Source: an uncultured Spirochaetaceae bacterium (GTDB lineage: Bacteria; Spirochaetota; Spirochaetia; Sphaerochaetales; Sphaerochaetaceae). From it: a DNA stretch of 48,646 nt. Numbering within the stretch: the first letter of the stretch is position 1; each line of letters begins with the position of its first letter. A model generated the notes under the pieces. The model was given only the letters and a program-made list of their open reading frames with translations. It was not told where the DNA came from and did no database searches. The position numbers and the translations under genes were made by a program. Location: positions 1 to 48,646 of the forward strand of contig OMYY01000021.1 of the NCBI GenBank assembly GCA_900315435.1, in the 5' to 3' direction. Below are positions 40,780-48,416 of the stretch, piece by piece.

Positions 40780-41580
40780 ATGATGACACATGCGATGGAG
40801 GGATTCGCACGGCTGTGCGATGATGGATGGCTGCAAGGCTGGCATGAGCGCAACGGGGGCAATCTTTCCTACCGGATGAGCGCGGAGGATGTCGCGGAAT
40901 GCGGGAATCTGTTGCAGGGAACCCGCACGTTCCCGCTTCCCAAGCCGATTCCCGAGGTGGCCGGGGAATATTTCATGGTCACCGGGACAGGACGCTACAT
41001 GCGCAACGTCCAGCTCGACCCGCTGCACTCCTTCGGCATCATCAGGCTTGATGGCAAAGGCGCAAGCTACCAGATCCTCTGGGGGCTCGAGGAAGGCAAG
41101 CCGACCAGCGAGCTGCCGACCCATCTTCTGAACCACGCCGTCCGCTTCCGGGCTACCGGCGGCAAATGCCGGGTGATCTACCACGCCCATCCGGCCAACA
41201 TCACCGCACTGACCTACACGATCAAGCCGGACGCAAAGACGTTGACCAGGATCCTCTGGCAGAGCGAGACCGAGTGTGCCGTGGTCTTTCCCGAGGGTAT
41301 CGGCATCGTCCCCTGGATGGTACCGGGAGGCACCGAGATCGCCGAGGCGACGGCCAGGCTGATCAAGCACTACCCGGCCGTCGTGTGGTCCTATCACGGC
41401 GCCTTCGCCAGCGGCAGCTCCTTTGACGAGGCGTTCGGATTGATGCACACCATCGAGAAGGCTGCGGAAATCTACCTGAAGGCCAAGAGTGTCGGAATCG
41501 TCAACACCATCACCGACGACAATCTCCGGGTGCTGGCCAAGGCCTTCGGAGTGACGTTGAATCCCGCTTTCCTGGACTGA
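40780..41580 (+). CDS. rhaD: Rhamnulose-1-phosphate aldolase
   Basis: A 266-aa protein from ATG 40780 (a second ATG follows at once) with AGAGGAG upstream. Class II aldolase features: GWHERNGGNLSYRM, YFMVTGTGRYMRNVQ, the zinc ligands in RVIYHAHPANITAL and VVWSYHGAFASGSS, and AFGLMHTIEKAAEIYLK. It splits rhamnulose 1-phosphate to dihydroxyacetone phosphate and lactaldehyde. It completes the rhaBAD set; no lactaldehyde dehydrogenase or RhaT-type transporter is in the window. Confidence 0.94.
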   Translation: MMTHAMEGFARLCDDGWLQGWHERNGGNLSYRMSAEDVAECGNLLQGTRTFPLPKPIPEVAGEYFMVTGTGRYMRNVQLDPLHSFGIIRLDGKGASYQILWGLEEGKPTSELPTHLLNHAVRFRATGGKCRVIYHAHPANITALTYTIKPDAKTLTRILWQSETECAVVFPEGIGIVPWMVPGGTEIAEATARLIKHYPAVVWSYHGAFASGSSFDEAFGLMHTIEKAAEIYLKAKSVGIVNTITDDNLRVLAKAFGVTLNPAFLD

Positions 41581-41591
41581 GGACGCAGGCG

Positions 41592-41607
41592 TATAATGGG
41601 CATCATG
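41592..41607 (+). promoter_or_regulatory. -10 box overlapping the start region of the membrane-protein gene
   Basis: TATAAT (41592-41597) is a perfect -10. An ATG at 41596 lies inside it and cannot be the start if this promoter is used; ATG 41605 is 7 nt downstream. No good -35 is visible. Confidence 0.4.
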
Positions 41608-42099
41608 CTGATGAGGTTCTACGCCGACTCAATCATGATGCTCGCCTTGGGCGGGGCATCCAGCCTGGTTGCGCATCGTCCCCTATGGATGTTGCTCGTC
41701 GCGCTGGCCGTCCCGTTCGCATCGCTGGCATTGCGGCCATGGATGGAACGGTGGCTGGTCTTGGCGACCTTGGCCGCTCTCGTCATCTGCGCCTTCGCCA
41801 CCACTTCCGTCACGGCTTTTCTGACCGCCACCCTCGCCACCCTGACTGCCACGTTTCTGAGCAGGAAAGCGCCAAAGGGGGGATTCCTGCTGGTGGAGTT
41901 CCTGCTGTATGTGGTTTCCCTGATGATCTTTCCGCTGGTCGCCGCCCACACTCCGCTGGCCTATCTGCTCCAGTTGCTCTTGCTCGCCTTGGTGCTGGCA
42001 ACCGGGTTGTGCGTTTCCCTGCCCTACACTCCCGGACACAGCCATCTTCCCGCTCCGTTCCCGTTGGCGCTTGCCCTCTGCTGGCTCCTGTTCCAATAA
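41605..42099 (+). CDS. Small polytopic membrane protein
   Basis: A 164-aa protein read from ATG 41605 (MLMRFYADSIMMLALGG); an ATG at 41596 is the alternative. Four or five hydrophobic helices are visible (LWMLLVALAVPFASLAL, WLVLATLAALVICAFA, LLVEFLLYVVSLMIFPLVAA, LLQLLLLALVLATGLCVSLP). Short loops and no catalytic motif. No Shine-Dalgarno site is seen. It follows rhaD by about 25 nt but has its own perfect -10 box. No family recognised. Confidence 0.55.
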   Translation: MLMRFYADSIMMLALGGASSLVAHRPLWMLLVALAVPFASLALRPWMERWLVLATLAALVICAFATTSVTAFLTATLATLTATFLSRKAPKGGFLLVEFLLYVVSLMIFPLVAAHTPLAYLLQLLLLALVLATGLCVSLPYTPGHSHLPAPFPLALALCWLLFQ

Positions 42100-42112
42100 G
42101 GGGGTTTCCCCG

Positions 42113-42127
42113 TATACTGGACGCATG
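42113..42127 (+). promoter_or_regulatory. -10 box placed 6 nt before the MBL hydrolase start
   Basis: TATACT (42113-42118), six bases, ATG 42125. TTCCAA (42091-42096) at a 16-nt spacer is a weak -35. Confidence 0.45.
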
Positions 42128-42955
42128 TGGAAGATGAAGGAAATCCCCAATATGGAACGGGTCTGCCGCAGGCCTTGGGAATGCTACGTGCCGCCCATCA
42201 AGATGGCCCCTCATGTCTGGTATGTCTCGGGAAACGACTGGGTGGCAAGCTATCTGGTCGACACTGGTGACGGACTGGTCCTGATCGACACGGCCACGCA
42301 CGAGTCGCTCTACCTGCTTTTGGAAAACATCCGCAAGCTGGACCGGGATCCCCACGAGATCAAGGTCATCCTGCTGTCCCACGCCCACAACGACCATATC
42401 GGCGGAGCCCGGGCCCTGAAGGAGCTTACCGGGGCAAAGCTCTATTTGGGAGCTCCCGACTTGTTCTTCCTCCACGAACGGCCAGACCTGATCCTGAGCC
42501 AGGGATACACCTGTGGGCTCTTCGAGCCGGACGGACGGTACGACGATGCCCATCCCATCACCCTAGGCGACATCACGTTCCACACTGTCGCCACCCCGGG
42601 CCATACTCCCGGCTGCACGTCTTTCTGGTTCGACGTGAGGGACCAAGGAAAAAGCTATCGCCTTGCCATGCATGGGGGTCTGGGTTTCAACACGATGAGC
42701 GACGACTACTTCGCCTATGCGGGCCTGAGCCCCACCTTGGTCGACGACTTTCTCGCCGGACTGAGAAAGCTGGACACCTGGCAGGTGGACATCACCCTTC
42801 CCAGCCACACCAACCAGGCTCCCCTGCTGGAACTGAAGGACCAGGTGACGGAATCCTTCAATCCCTATCTCAATCCCAAGACCTGGCATGTATTGATGGG
42901 TGAACGCATCGCCCGGACCGAGGCGCTGCTCGCGCAAAGGAGGAAACACGCATGA
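42125..42955 (+). CDS. Metallo-beta-lactamase-fold hydrolase
   Basis: A 276-aa protein from ATG 42125 (MWKMKEIPNMERVC). The zinc motif is intact: VILLSHAHNDHIGGARALKE (HxHxDH), then VATPGHTPGCTSFWFDV with the next His, and LAMHGGLGFN and LPSHTNQ with later ligands. The layout resembles subclass B3-like enzymes and related hydrolases. There is no signal peptide, so the protein is probably cytoplasmic and not a true antibiotic resistance factor. It overlaps the next gene, a serine hydrolase, so both may process the same amide or ester. Confidence 0.85.
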   Translation: MWKMKEIPNMERVCRRPWECYVPPIKMAPHVWYVSGNDWVASYLVDTGDGLVLIDTATHESLYLLLENIRKLDRDPHEIKVILLSHAHNDHIGGARALKELTGAKLYLGAPDLFFLHERPDLILSQGYTCGLFEPDGRYDDAHPITLGDITFHTVATPGHTPGCTSFWFDVRDQGKSYRLAMHGGLGFNTMSDDYFAYAGLSPTLVDDFLAGLRKLDTWQVDITLPSHTNQAPLLELKDQVTESFNPYLNPKTWHVLMGERIARTEALLAQRRKHA

Positions 42956-44337
42956 AGACCGCAAACCCGGAAAGCCAGGGAATCAGGAGCGAGGACCTTG
43001 TCTCCTTGCTTGAGGAGCTGGAATCCAAGGGACTGGACATGCACAGCCTCTTGGTCATGCGCAATGGTGTCCTGGTCAGCGAGAGCTACTGGAAGCCCTA
43101 CACGGAAACGAGCCTGCAACGGATGTACTCGGTGACCAAGAGCCTGGTGGCGATCGCCATCGGCATCCTCGCCCACCAGCACAAACTCACCCTTGACGAC
43201 CCGGTCTGCCGCTACTTTCCGGAGAAACTTCCCAAACAGCCAAGCGAGGCATTGCTGCAGACCACCATCAGGGACATGCTCCGGATGGAGAGCTGCCACA
43301 AGAAGACCACCTACAAGCTGTCCGACAACCCAGACTGGGTCGGCAGCTTTTTCACCACCCCCGCCGACCACCAGCCGGGCTCCTTCTTCCTGTACGATAC
43401 CAGCGCCACCCATGTGCTGGGAGCCTTGGTCGAGAAGCTGGCGGGGAAAGAGCTGCTTGCCTTTCTGCGGGACGAACTGCTCTCCGGGACAGACTTCTCC
43501 AGCGAAGCCTATGCGCTGAAGGATCCGATGGGAGTGACGCTTGCCGGAAGCGGGCTCCTGTGCACCTCGCGGGACCTTCTCGTGGTCGCGCAGACCTTCG
43601 CCGACCCGGAAAGCCCCTACCACGACTATTTCCTCGAGGCGGCAAGCAAGCAGGTCGACACCTGGCCGGATGCCGCTGGCGGGCTGAAGGACCTGCAGGA
43701 AGGCTACGGCTACTACATCTGGCGGACAACCCACCAGGGCTTCTGCTTCTACGGCATGGGCGGACAGCTTGCCGTCTTCGCGCCGGAAAAGCAGGTGATC
43801 ATCGTCACCACCGCCTGGCTCAAGCACACCCAAGGGGGGCTTCAGGAGCTTTTTGACGCCATATGGGGCTTCATCGACTCGATGGGGGAACAACCCCTGC
43901 CCGAGAATCCCGGGGCGTTCAAAGCCCTCCGGGCGATGGAGCGCGGACGAAACCTCCGTGTGGCGCCGGGAACCTTGGACCTGGCATGCAGGCTGGGCAG
44001 ATATACCCTGCCGGAGAACGAGACGGGAATCAGGAACATCGTCGTCACGAAAAAGGGAAACGAACTTCTGGTACTGGTCAACGGCAGGTACCGCGGGAGT
44101 TTCGGCATTGGCACCAATAGCGTCGGTCCGTTCCTCTTCCACCCCGGATGGCAGGCGGCCTGCAGCGCCGCGCTGGATGTCCGGCAGGTCCTGCGCCTGC
44201 ATGTCCAGCTGCTTGGACCGGAACTGGGTGACATGACCCTGTTGCTTGCTCCCGGATCCCTCAGGCTGGCTTTCTGTCTGGAGCCGGATATTCCGGTCCG
44301 GCAAGGAGTCTCTTTCGCCTCATGCACCCAGGAGTGA
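42952..44337 (+). CDS. Serine hydrolase (class C beta-lactamase/PBP-like family)
   Basis: A 461-aa protein from ATG 42952, overlapping the MBL stop (ATGA), with AAAGGAGG upstream. The SxxK motif is in RMYSVTKSLVAIAIGILAHQ, the YxS/N motif probably in FFLYDTSATHVLGALVEKL, and the third motif position is GMGGQLAVFAPEKQVIIV. About 110 C-terminal residues form an extra beta-rich domain, as in EstB-like esterases and D-aminopeptidases. No signal peptide is evident. An esterase or amidase acting in the cytoplasm is likely. Confidence 0.82.
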   Translation: MKTANPESQGIRSEDLVSLLEELESKGLDMHSLLVMRNGVLVSESYWKPYTETSLQRMYSVTKSLVAIAIGILAHQHKLTLDDPVCRYFPEKLPKQPSEALLQTTIRDMLRMESCHKKTTYKLSDNPDWVGSFFTTPADHQPGSFFLYDTSATHVLGALVEKLAGKELLAFLRDELLSGTDFSSEAYALKDPMGVTLAGSGLLCTSRDLLVVAQTFADPESPYHDYFLEAASKQVDTWPDAAGGLKDLQEGYGYYIWRTTHQGFCFYGMGGQLAVFAPEKQVIIVTTAWLKHTQGGLQELFDAIWGFIDSMGEQPLPENPGAFKALRAMERGRNLRVAPGTLDLACRLGRYTLPENETGIRNIVVTKKGNELLVLVNGRYRGSFGIGTNSVGPFLFHPGWQAACSAALDVRQVLRLHVQLLGPELGDMTLLLAPGSLRLAFCLEPDIPVRQGVSFASCTQE

Positions 44338-44367
44338 CGGGCCCAAATCCCCGAAGAGTTGGGATTA

Positions 44368-44403
44368 TCCAATTCGGGTTCGGTAAAATCCCAAAGAGTT
44401 GTT
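44368..44403 (+). promoter_or_regulatory. Shared upstream motif, copy 1, at the ABC binding-protein promoter
   Basis: Begins TCCAATTC, has GTTCGGT at 44378-44384 and ends directly at the -35 box. By hand alignment 31 of 42 bases (to the end of TTGACA) match copy 2 at 46213-46254, without gaps. Alternative hairpins (CCGAA...TTCGG; TTGGGAT...ATCCCAA) overlap it. Confidence 0.6.
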
Positions 44404-44432
44404 TTGACAACTCAAAATGGGGGAATTAGACT
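44404..44432 (+). promoter_or_regulatory. Promoter of the ABC substrate-binding protein gene
   Basis: TTGACA (44404-44409), 17 nt, TAGACT (44427-44432). The predicted start is about 44439. Confidence 0.72.
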
Positions 44433-44440
44433 TATCGTAT

Positions 44441-44466
44441 CAACCATTGCACATGGTTGGTTTTTT
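44441..44466 (+). terminator. Terminator-like hairpin in the leader of the binding-protein gene
   Basis: CAACCAT (44441-44447) pairs with ATGGTTG (44453-44459) and is followed by GTTTTTT. It falls between the promoter and the AAGGAGG site, so it may attenuate the transcript or end readthrough from upstream. Confidence 0.5.
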
Positions 44467-44501
44467 GTCTTTCGTTCTTCACATTCTGCAAGGAGGAATT
44501 T

Positions 44502-46085
44502 ATGAAGTTGAATCGTAAGGCATTGGTCCTGGCCGCCGCTTTGGCCGCCGTCGGATCTTTCGCATTTGCTCAGGGCAGCTCCGAGTCTGCCGGAAGCAAG
44601 ACCACGCAGGCTGCCGGTCCTGTCCATGTGACACTCTGGTACCCCGCTACCCAGACTGAGGTAGGACCGCTTCCCAATGACTGGGCCGGCTACCAGATCA
44701 TCAAGGACAAGTTCAACATCGAGCTCGAGGCCCAGACCCTGCCTTCCGGCACCCAGGACCAGGATGTGAAGATCCAGGCAGCTGCCGCCGCCGACGACCT
44801 TCCGGACATGTTCACTGCCGGTCGTGAGGTTTGGCTCCGCCTGGCCAGCAACGGCATGCTCGCCGATGTGACCGACCTGTACGCCCGCATGCCGAACAGG
44901 ACCCAGCTGATGTTCGACGAAGGCGCCAAGAAATACACCACCCTGAATGGCCACAACTATGGCTTTGCCACTCCGGCCGCAGTCTCCCGCAACGAGGGTC
45001 TCGTCATCCGCAAGGACTGGCTGGACAAGCTCGGCCTCGAGGTTCCCAAGACCACTGACGACCTGCTGAAGGTGCTGCACGCCTTCACCTACGACGACCC
45101 GGACGGCAACGGCAAGAAGGATACCTACGGCTACGGGGCTTTCGTCGAGACCAACAACTACGAGGCCTATCCTGGCCGCAGGCTCGAGCCGTTGATGGGC
45201 GCGTTCGGGGTCGAGGGTACCTGGAACATGACCAAAGCCAACTTCGGCCTGCAGATCAACAAGCCTGAATTCTACGACTTCATGGTCTTCATGAAGCAGA
45301 TCATCGACGACGGCGTCATCGACCCGAACTGGATGGCCTACAAGAAGGACGACTTCCGCGGTGCCTGGAAACAGGGCAAGTTCGGATGCTTCCGCGAGCA
45401 GAACAGCGCGCTCCATTCCGAGAACAACTATGCTCCGTTTGATGCCAACTTCCCCAATGGCGACATCATCGTCATCGACCCGGTCACCGGGCCCAGCGGC
45501 AAGGCATCGGTCGGTCCGGCAGTCCGCAACATGAGAGTCTGGTGCATTTCCGCCAAGGCTGCCGAGCAGGGTAAGGCCGAGAAGATCGCCGACCTGTTCG
45601 AGTGGATGAGCTATGGCGAAGGCTACATGCTCTGCGGTTTCGGTCGCGAAGGTGTCGAATACACGCTGGACGCCAACGGCAACCCGCAGTCCGTTCCTGG
45701 CGACAAGGGGTACAACGGCCCGGTCGGCCAGACCTACATCCAGCTACGCAACATGGCTTTCAACTACACCAGCGACATGGAGCTTTCCAGCCGCTATCCT
45801 TCCTACACCACCAAGGTCTCCGGCAAGCATATGTCCTCTCTCGAGACTCTGCACAACATGCAGGGCCGCAAGTGGACTGACGCGGTCGGCATGGAGTCCA
45901 TGCCGGTTCCGTCGACCGACCTGAAGACCTTCTATGAGCAGGGCCTGGCAGAGTTCTTCTCCGGCAAGCGCGAGCTGACCAAGGACAATTGGAATGCTTT
46001 CGTCAAGCAGTTCAACGACATGGGCGGCAAGGCTTGGGAAGAGGAAGGCCGCAAGTACGCAGAGGCGAACGGTCTCCTGAAATAA
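44502..46085 (+). CDS. ABC transporter substrate-binding protein (LplA-like family)
   Basis: A 527-aa protein from ATG 44502 with AAGGAGG 8 nt upstream. A cleavable signal peptide is seen (MKLNRKALVLAAALAAVGSF, AFAQG), with no lipobox. Solute-binding type features: VHVTLWYPATQTEV, ADDLPDMFTAGREVWLRLAS, NYGFATPAAVSRNEGLVIRK and a family EF-hand-like DDPDGNGKKDTYGYG. It belongs with oligosaccharide-binding proteins of the LplA kind that partner LplB/YtcP permeases, found next here. The sugar is unknown; the nearby rhaBAD makes a rhamnose-containing glycan a reasonable guess. Confidence 0.85.
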   Translation: MKLNRKALVLAAALAAVGSFAFAQGSSESAGSKTTQAAGPVHVTLWYPATQTEVGPLPNDWAGYQIIKDKFNIELEAQTLPSGTQDQDVKIQAAAAADDLPDMFTAGREVWLRLASNGMLADVTDLYARMPNRTQLMFDEGAKKYTTLNGHNYGFATPAAVSRNEGLVIRKDWLDKLGLEVPKTTDDLLKVLHAFTYDDPDGNGKKDTYGYGAFVETNNYEAYPGRRLEPLMGAFGVEGTWNMTKANFGLQINKPEFYDFMVFMKQIIDDGVIDPNWMAYKKDDFRGAWKQGKFGCFREQNSALHSENNYAPFDANFPNGDIIVIDPVTGPSGKASVGPAVRNMRVWCISAKAAEQGKAEKIADLFEWMSYGEGYMLCGFGREGVEYTLDANGNPQSVPGDKGYNGPVGQTYIQLRNMAFNYTSDMELSSRYPSYTTKVSGKHMSSLETLHNMQGRKWTDAVGMESMPVPSTDLKTFYEQGLAEFFSGKRELTKDNWNAFVKQFNDMGGKAWEEEGRKYAEANGLLK

Positions 46086-46103
46086 CCAACTGCATCCTCT
46101 TGC

Positions 46104-46138
46104 AAAACCGGGACGGGAGACCGCCCCGGTTTTCTTGT
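46104..46138 (+). terminator. Terminator after the binding-protein gene
   Basis: AAAACCGGG (46104-46112) pairs with CCCGGTTTT (46125-46133), ending in TTTTCTTGTTT. It separates the binding protein from the permeases, so the binding protein can be made in excess. Confidence 0.8.
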
Positions 46139-46212
46139 TTCTGCCTTTCGTGTGGATGTGATGTGGTTCTTGATGGGTGCTTTCCCTACAAATCAAATGC
46201 CGTTTGTTTTTC

Positions 46213-46248
46213 TCCAATTCCAGTTCGGTTTATTCAAAATAATTGGTT
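46213..46248 (+). promoter_or_regulatory. Shared upstream motif, copy 2, at the permease promoter
   Basis: Begins TCCAATTC, has GTTCGGT at 46223-46229 and ends at the -35 box, at the same spacing as copy 1. This is the likely site of one regulator for both promoters. Confidence 0.6.
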
Positions 46249-46277
46249 TTGACAGCAGAACTACCAGAAGTTAGAAT
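46249..46277 (+). promoter_or_regulatory. Promoter of the permease genes
   Basis: TTGACA (46249-46254), 17 nt, TAGAAT (46272-46277). The leader of about 105 nt contains an ACGGAC/GTCCGT hairpin near 46357. Confidence 0.72.
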
Positions 46278-46389
46278 TACGGCTATACCTATACTGCGGG
46301 TAGTTTCGCCATCTCGGGCAGGGGTGTCGCGAACTGTCATTCAGATTGCATTTCTCACGGACTTTGTCCGTTGAAGATAAGGATTGGCA

Positions 46390-47322
46390 ATGGAACAACA
46401 GAACTTCAAAGTCAAGAAAAACATGTGGAAGGAAGTGAAGCGGTTCAGCTCGGTCTACGCGCTGATCGCCATTCCTGTGGTTTTCTACATCGTCATGAAG
46501 TACACGCCGCTGTGGAATGCACAGATCGCGTTCAGAGACTTCAAGTCGGTCCGCTACGGTATCGTGGGCAGTCCCTTCGTAGGAATGAAGAACTTCAGCG
46601 AGTTCTTCCACTCCTATTATTTCTGGCCGTTGATCCGCAACACGCTCATGTACAGTTTCGGCAAACTGCTGATCAGCCTGCCTCTTTCCATCGTGCTGGC
46701 GATCACCATCTACGAGTGCCGCCACCGCTGGCTGAGCAAGACCGTCCAGACGCTGGCCTACCTGCCCCACTTCCTTTCCTGGGTCATCATGTACGGCATC
46801 CTGCTCGCGCTGCTCGCCCCAGGCGACGGCGTGATCAACGACCTGATCAAGCTTGGAGGAGGGAAACCGGTCGATTTCCTCACCAACTCCACCGCCTTTC
46901 CGTGGATCGTCATCCTGAGCGATGCCTGGAAGGAGATGGGATGGAGCGCGATCATCTTCATCGCCGCACTGATGGGCATCGACGTCTCCCTCTTCGAGGC
47001 CGCCATGGTCGAGGGAGCCTCCAGCTGGCAGAGAGTCAAATACATCACCCTCCCTTCCATCAGGCCGGTCATCGTCACCGTCCTGCTCTTGAAGATCGGA
47101 ACCATCATGGAGGCTGGCTTCAACCAGATCTTCATGTTGTACAGTCCTGCCGTCTACAACGTCGGCGACATCATCGACACCTGGGTATACCGCCAGGGTC
47201 TGCTTGATGGCCGTTTCGGCCTTGCCACCGCGGCCGGCCTGTTCAAAGGTGTCATCGGAATGTTGCTGGTATTCACCTCCAACTACTTCTCGAAGAAAGT
47301 CACCGAGAACTCGCTGTTCTAA
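46390..47322 (+). CDS. ABC sugar permease, LplB-like
   Basis: A 310-aa protein from ATG 46390 with AAGGAT 8 nt upstream; a TTG two codons earlier is less likely. Six membrane helices are expected; the first is YALIAIPVVFYIVMKYTPLW. The permease EAA loop is visible (FEAAMVEGASSWQRVKYITL, PSIRP), which contacts the ATPase. The protein closely follows the LplB pattern (AFRDFKSVRYGIVGSPFVGM; FLSWVIMYGILLALLAP). It pairs with the next permease. No ATPase gene is present, so a shared MsmX-type ATPase is probably encoded elsewhere. Confidence 0.88.
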   Translation: MEQQNFKVKKNMWKEVKRFSSVYALIAIPVVFYIVMKYTPLWNAQIAFRDFKSVRYGIVGSPFVGMKNFSEFFHSYYFWPLIRNTLMYSFGKLLISLPLSIVLAITIYECRHRWLSKTVQTLAYLPHFLSWVIMYGILLALLAPGDGVINDLIKLGGGKPVDFLTNSTAFPWIVILSDAWKEMGWSAIIFIAALMGIDVSLFEAAMVEGASSWQRVKYITLPSIRPVIVTVLLLKIGTIMEAGFNQIFMLYSPAVYNVGDIIDTWVYRQGLLDGRFGLATAAGLFKGVIGMLLVFTSNYFSKKVTENSLF

Positions 47323-47340
47323 TCGAAGGAGAATGTTGGT

Positions 47341-48258
47341 ATGGCAAAGAAACAGAATTCATTGAAGCCCCAGACCTCGGCAGTCGTCAAGCTGTCCAGG
47401 GCTGACCACGCTTTCAGCATTGGCGTCGACATCATCATGGCATTCTTCCTGGTCGTGATCGCCATCCCTCTCTGGAGCACGATCATGCTCAGTCTCCGTC
47501 CTTCCACCTTTATCGGCTCCTACCTGCAAGGCATGGTGCTGCCCCCGTGGAAGTGGTCCTTTGCGGCGTATCGTTCGCTTCTCGGCAACAACGGCTTCCT
47601 GCTGGCCTTCTGGAACTCGGTGAGAATCCTGGTCGGCGGTGTCGCCTGCGCCCTTGTCCTGAACATCCCGCTCGCCTACGGACTTTCGGTCAGGGGTCTT
47701 CCCGGAAAGAAGTGGCTGACTATTTTGATCGTCATCCCGTATGTCTTCAACGTCGGCATGGTCCCGACCTACATCATGGTCGCCAAGTTTGGGTTGACCA
47801 ACCATCTGGCCTCCGTCTACCTGCCGGTCGCGATCAACACCTACAACCTCCTCATCATGCGCTCGTTCTTCGAGGGAATCCCCAACGAGTTGCGTGAGAG
47901 CGCGTCCATCGACGGTTGCAACGAAGTCCAGACCCTGATCAGGATCATCCTTCCCCTTTCCAAGGCAATCATCCTGACCATCGGCCTGTTCTACGGTGTC
48001 AACTTCTGGAACAACTACTTCAACCCGATGCTCTACCTGAGCAAGGACTACCTCAGACCACTGCCGATTCTCTTGCGCAACATTTTGATTGGCGCCAGCA
48101 TGAACGAGTTCGTCGAGGCCCGTGCCTTCAGCGACGCCCCGGTCGAAGCCATCAAGGCGGCCTCTGTCTTCATGAGCGCCATTCCGATGGTCATCGCCTA
48201 TCCTTTCATCCAGAAGTACTTCACCAAAGGTACCCTGCTTGGATCCGTCAAGGGTTGA
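47341..48258 (+). CDS. ABC sugar permease, YtcP-like
   Basis: A 305-aa protein from ATG 47341, with AAGGAG upstream, 18 nt after the first permease. Six helices, with the EAA-type motif (LRESASIDGCNEVQTLIRII, LPLSKA), KWLTILIVIPYVFNVGMVPT, and the C-terminal NNYFNPMLYLSKDYLRPLPI seen in YtcP/LplC-type permeases. It completes the membrane part of the importer. A strong terminator follows. Confidence 0.88.
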   Translation: MAKKQNSLKPQTSAVVKLSRADHAFSIGVDIIMAFFLVVIAIPLWSTIMLSLRPSTFIGSYLQGMVLPPWKWSFAAYRSLLGNNGFLLAFWNSVRILVGGVACALVLNIPLAYGLSVRGLPGKKWLTILIVIPYVFNVGMVPTYIMVAKFGLTNHLASVYLPVAINTYNLLIMRSFFEGIPNELRESASIDGCNEVQTLIRIILPLSKAIILTIGLFYGVNFWNNYFNPMLYLSKDYLRPLPILLRNILIGASMNEFVEARAFSDAPVEAIKAASVFMSAIPMVIAYPFIQKYFTKGTLLGSVKG

Positions 48259-48278
48259 CAGGTAATTCCGCTTTCCCA

Positions 48279-48304
48279 GGCTCTGGTTCGCCAGAGCCTT
48301 TTTT
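48279..48304 (+). terminator. Terminator after the permease operon
   Basis: GGCTCTGG (48279-48286) pairs with CCAGAGCC (48291-48298) around a TTCG loop, followed by six T. Confidence 0.92.
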
Positions 48305-48354
48305 CGACTCAATACGGATATTCGCGGGATGAAAGAAAGGGATTATGAAAGAAA

Positions 48355-48388
48355 GGGAATGTTGCGCGCTTTTGCCGGCAACATTCCC
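48355..48388 (-). terminator. Hairpin terminator for the minus-strand gene at the right edge
   Basis: GGGAATGTTGC (48355-48365) pairs with GCAACATTCCC (48378-48388). On the minus strand TTTCTTTC follows, and a 12-nt direct repeat GAAAGAAAGGGA occurs beside it. Confidence 0.65.
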
Positions 48389-48416
48389 TCATCTCACATC
48401 CAATACTTCTCTCCCA

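Noticed and set aside
39787..41448. 553-codon minus-strand frame opposite rhaA and rhaD
   Set aside because: Both plus-strand genes are unmistakable; the reverse frame has no motif.
41596..41604. ATG 41596 as start of the membrane protein
   Set aside because: It lies inside a perfect TATAAT box; ATG 41605 is compatible with transcription from that box.
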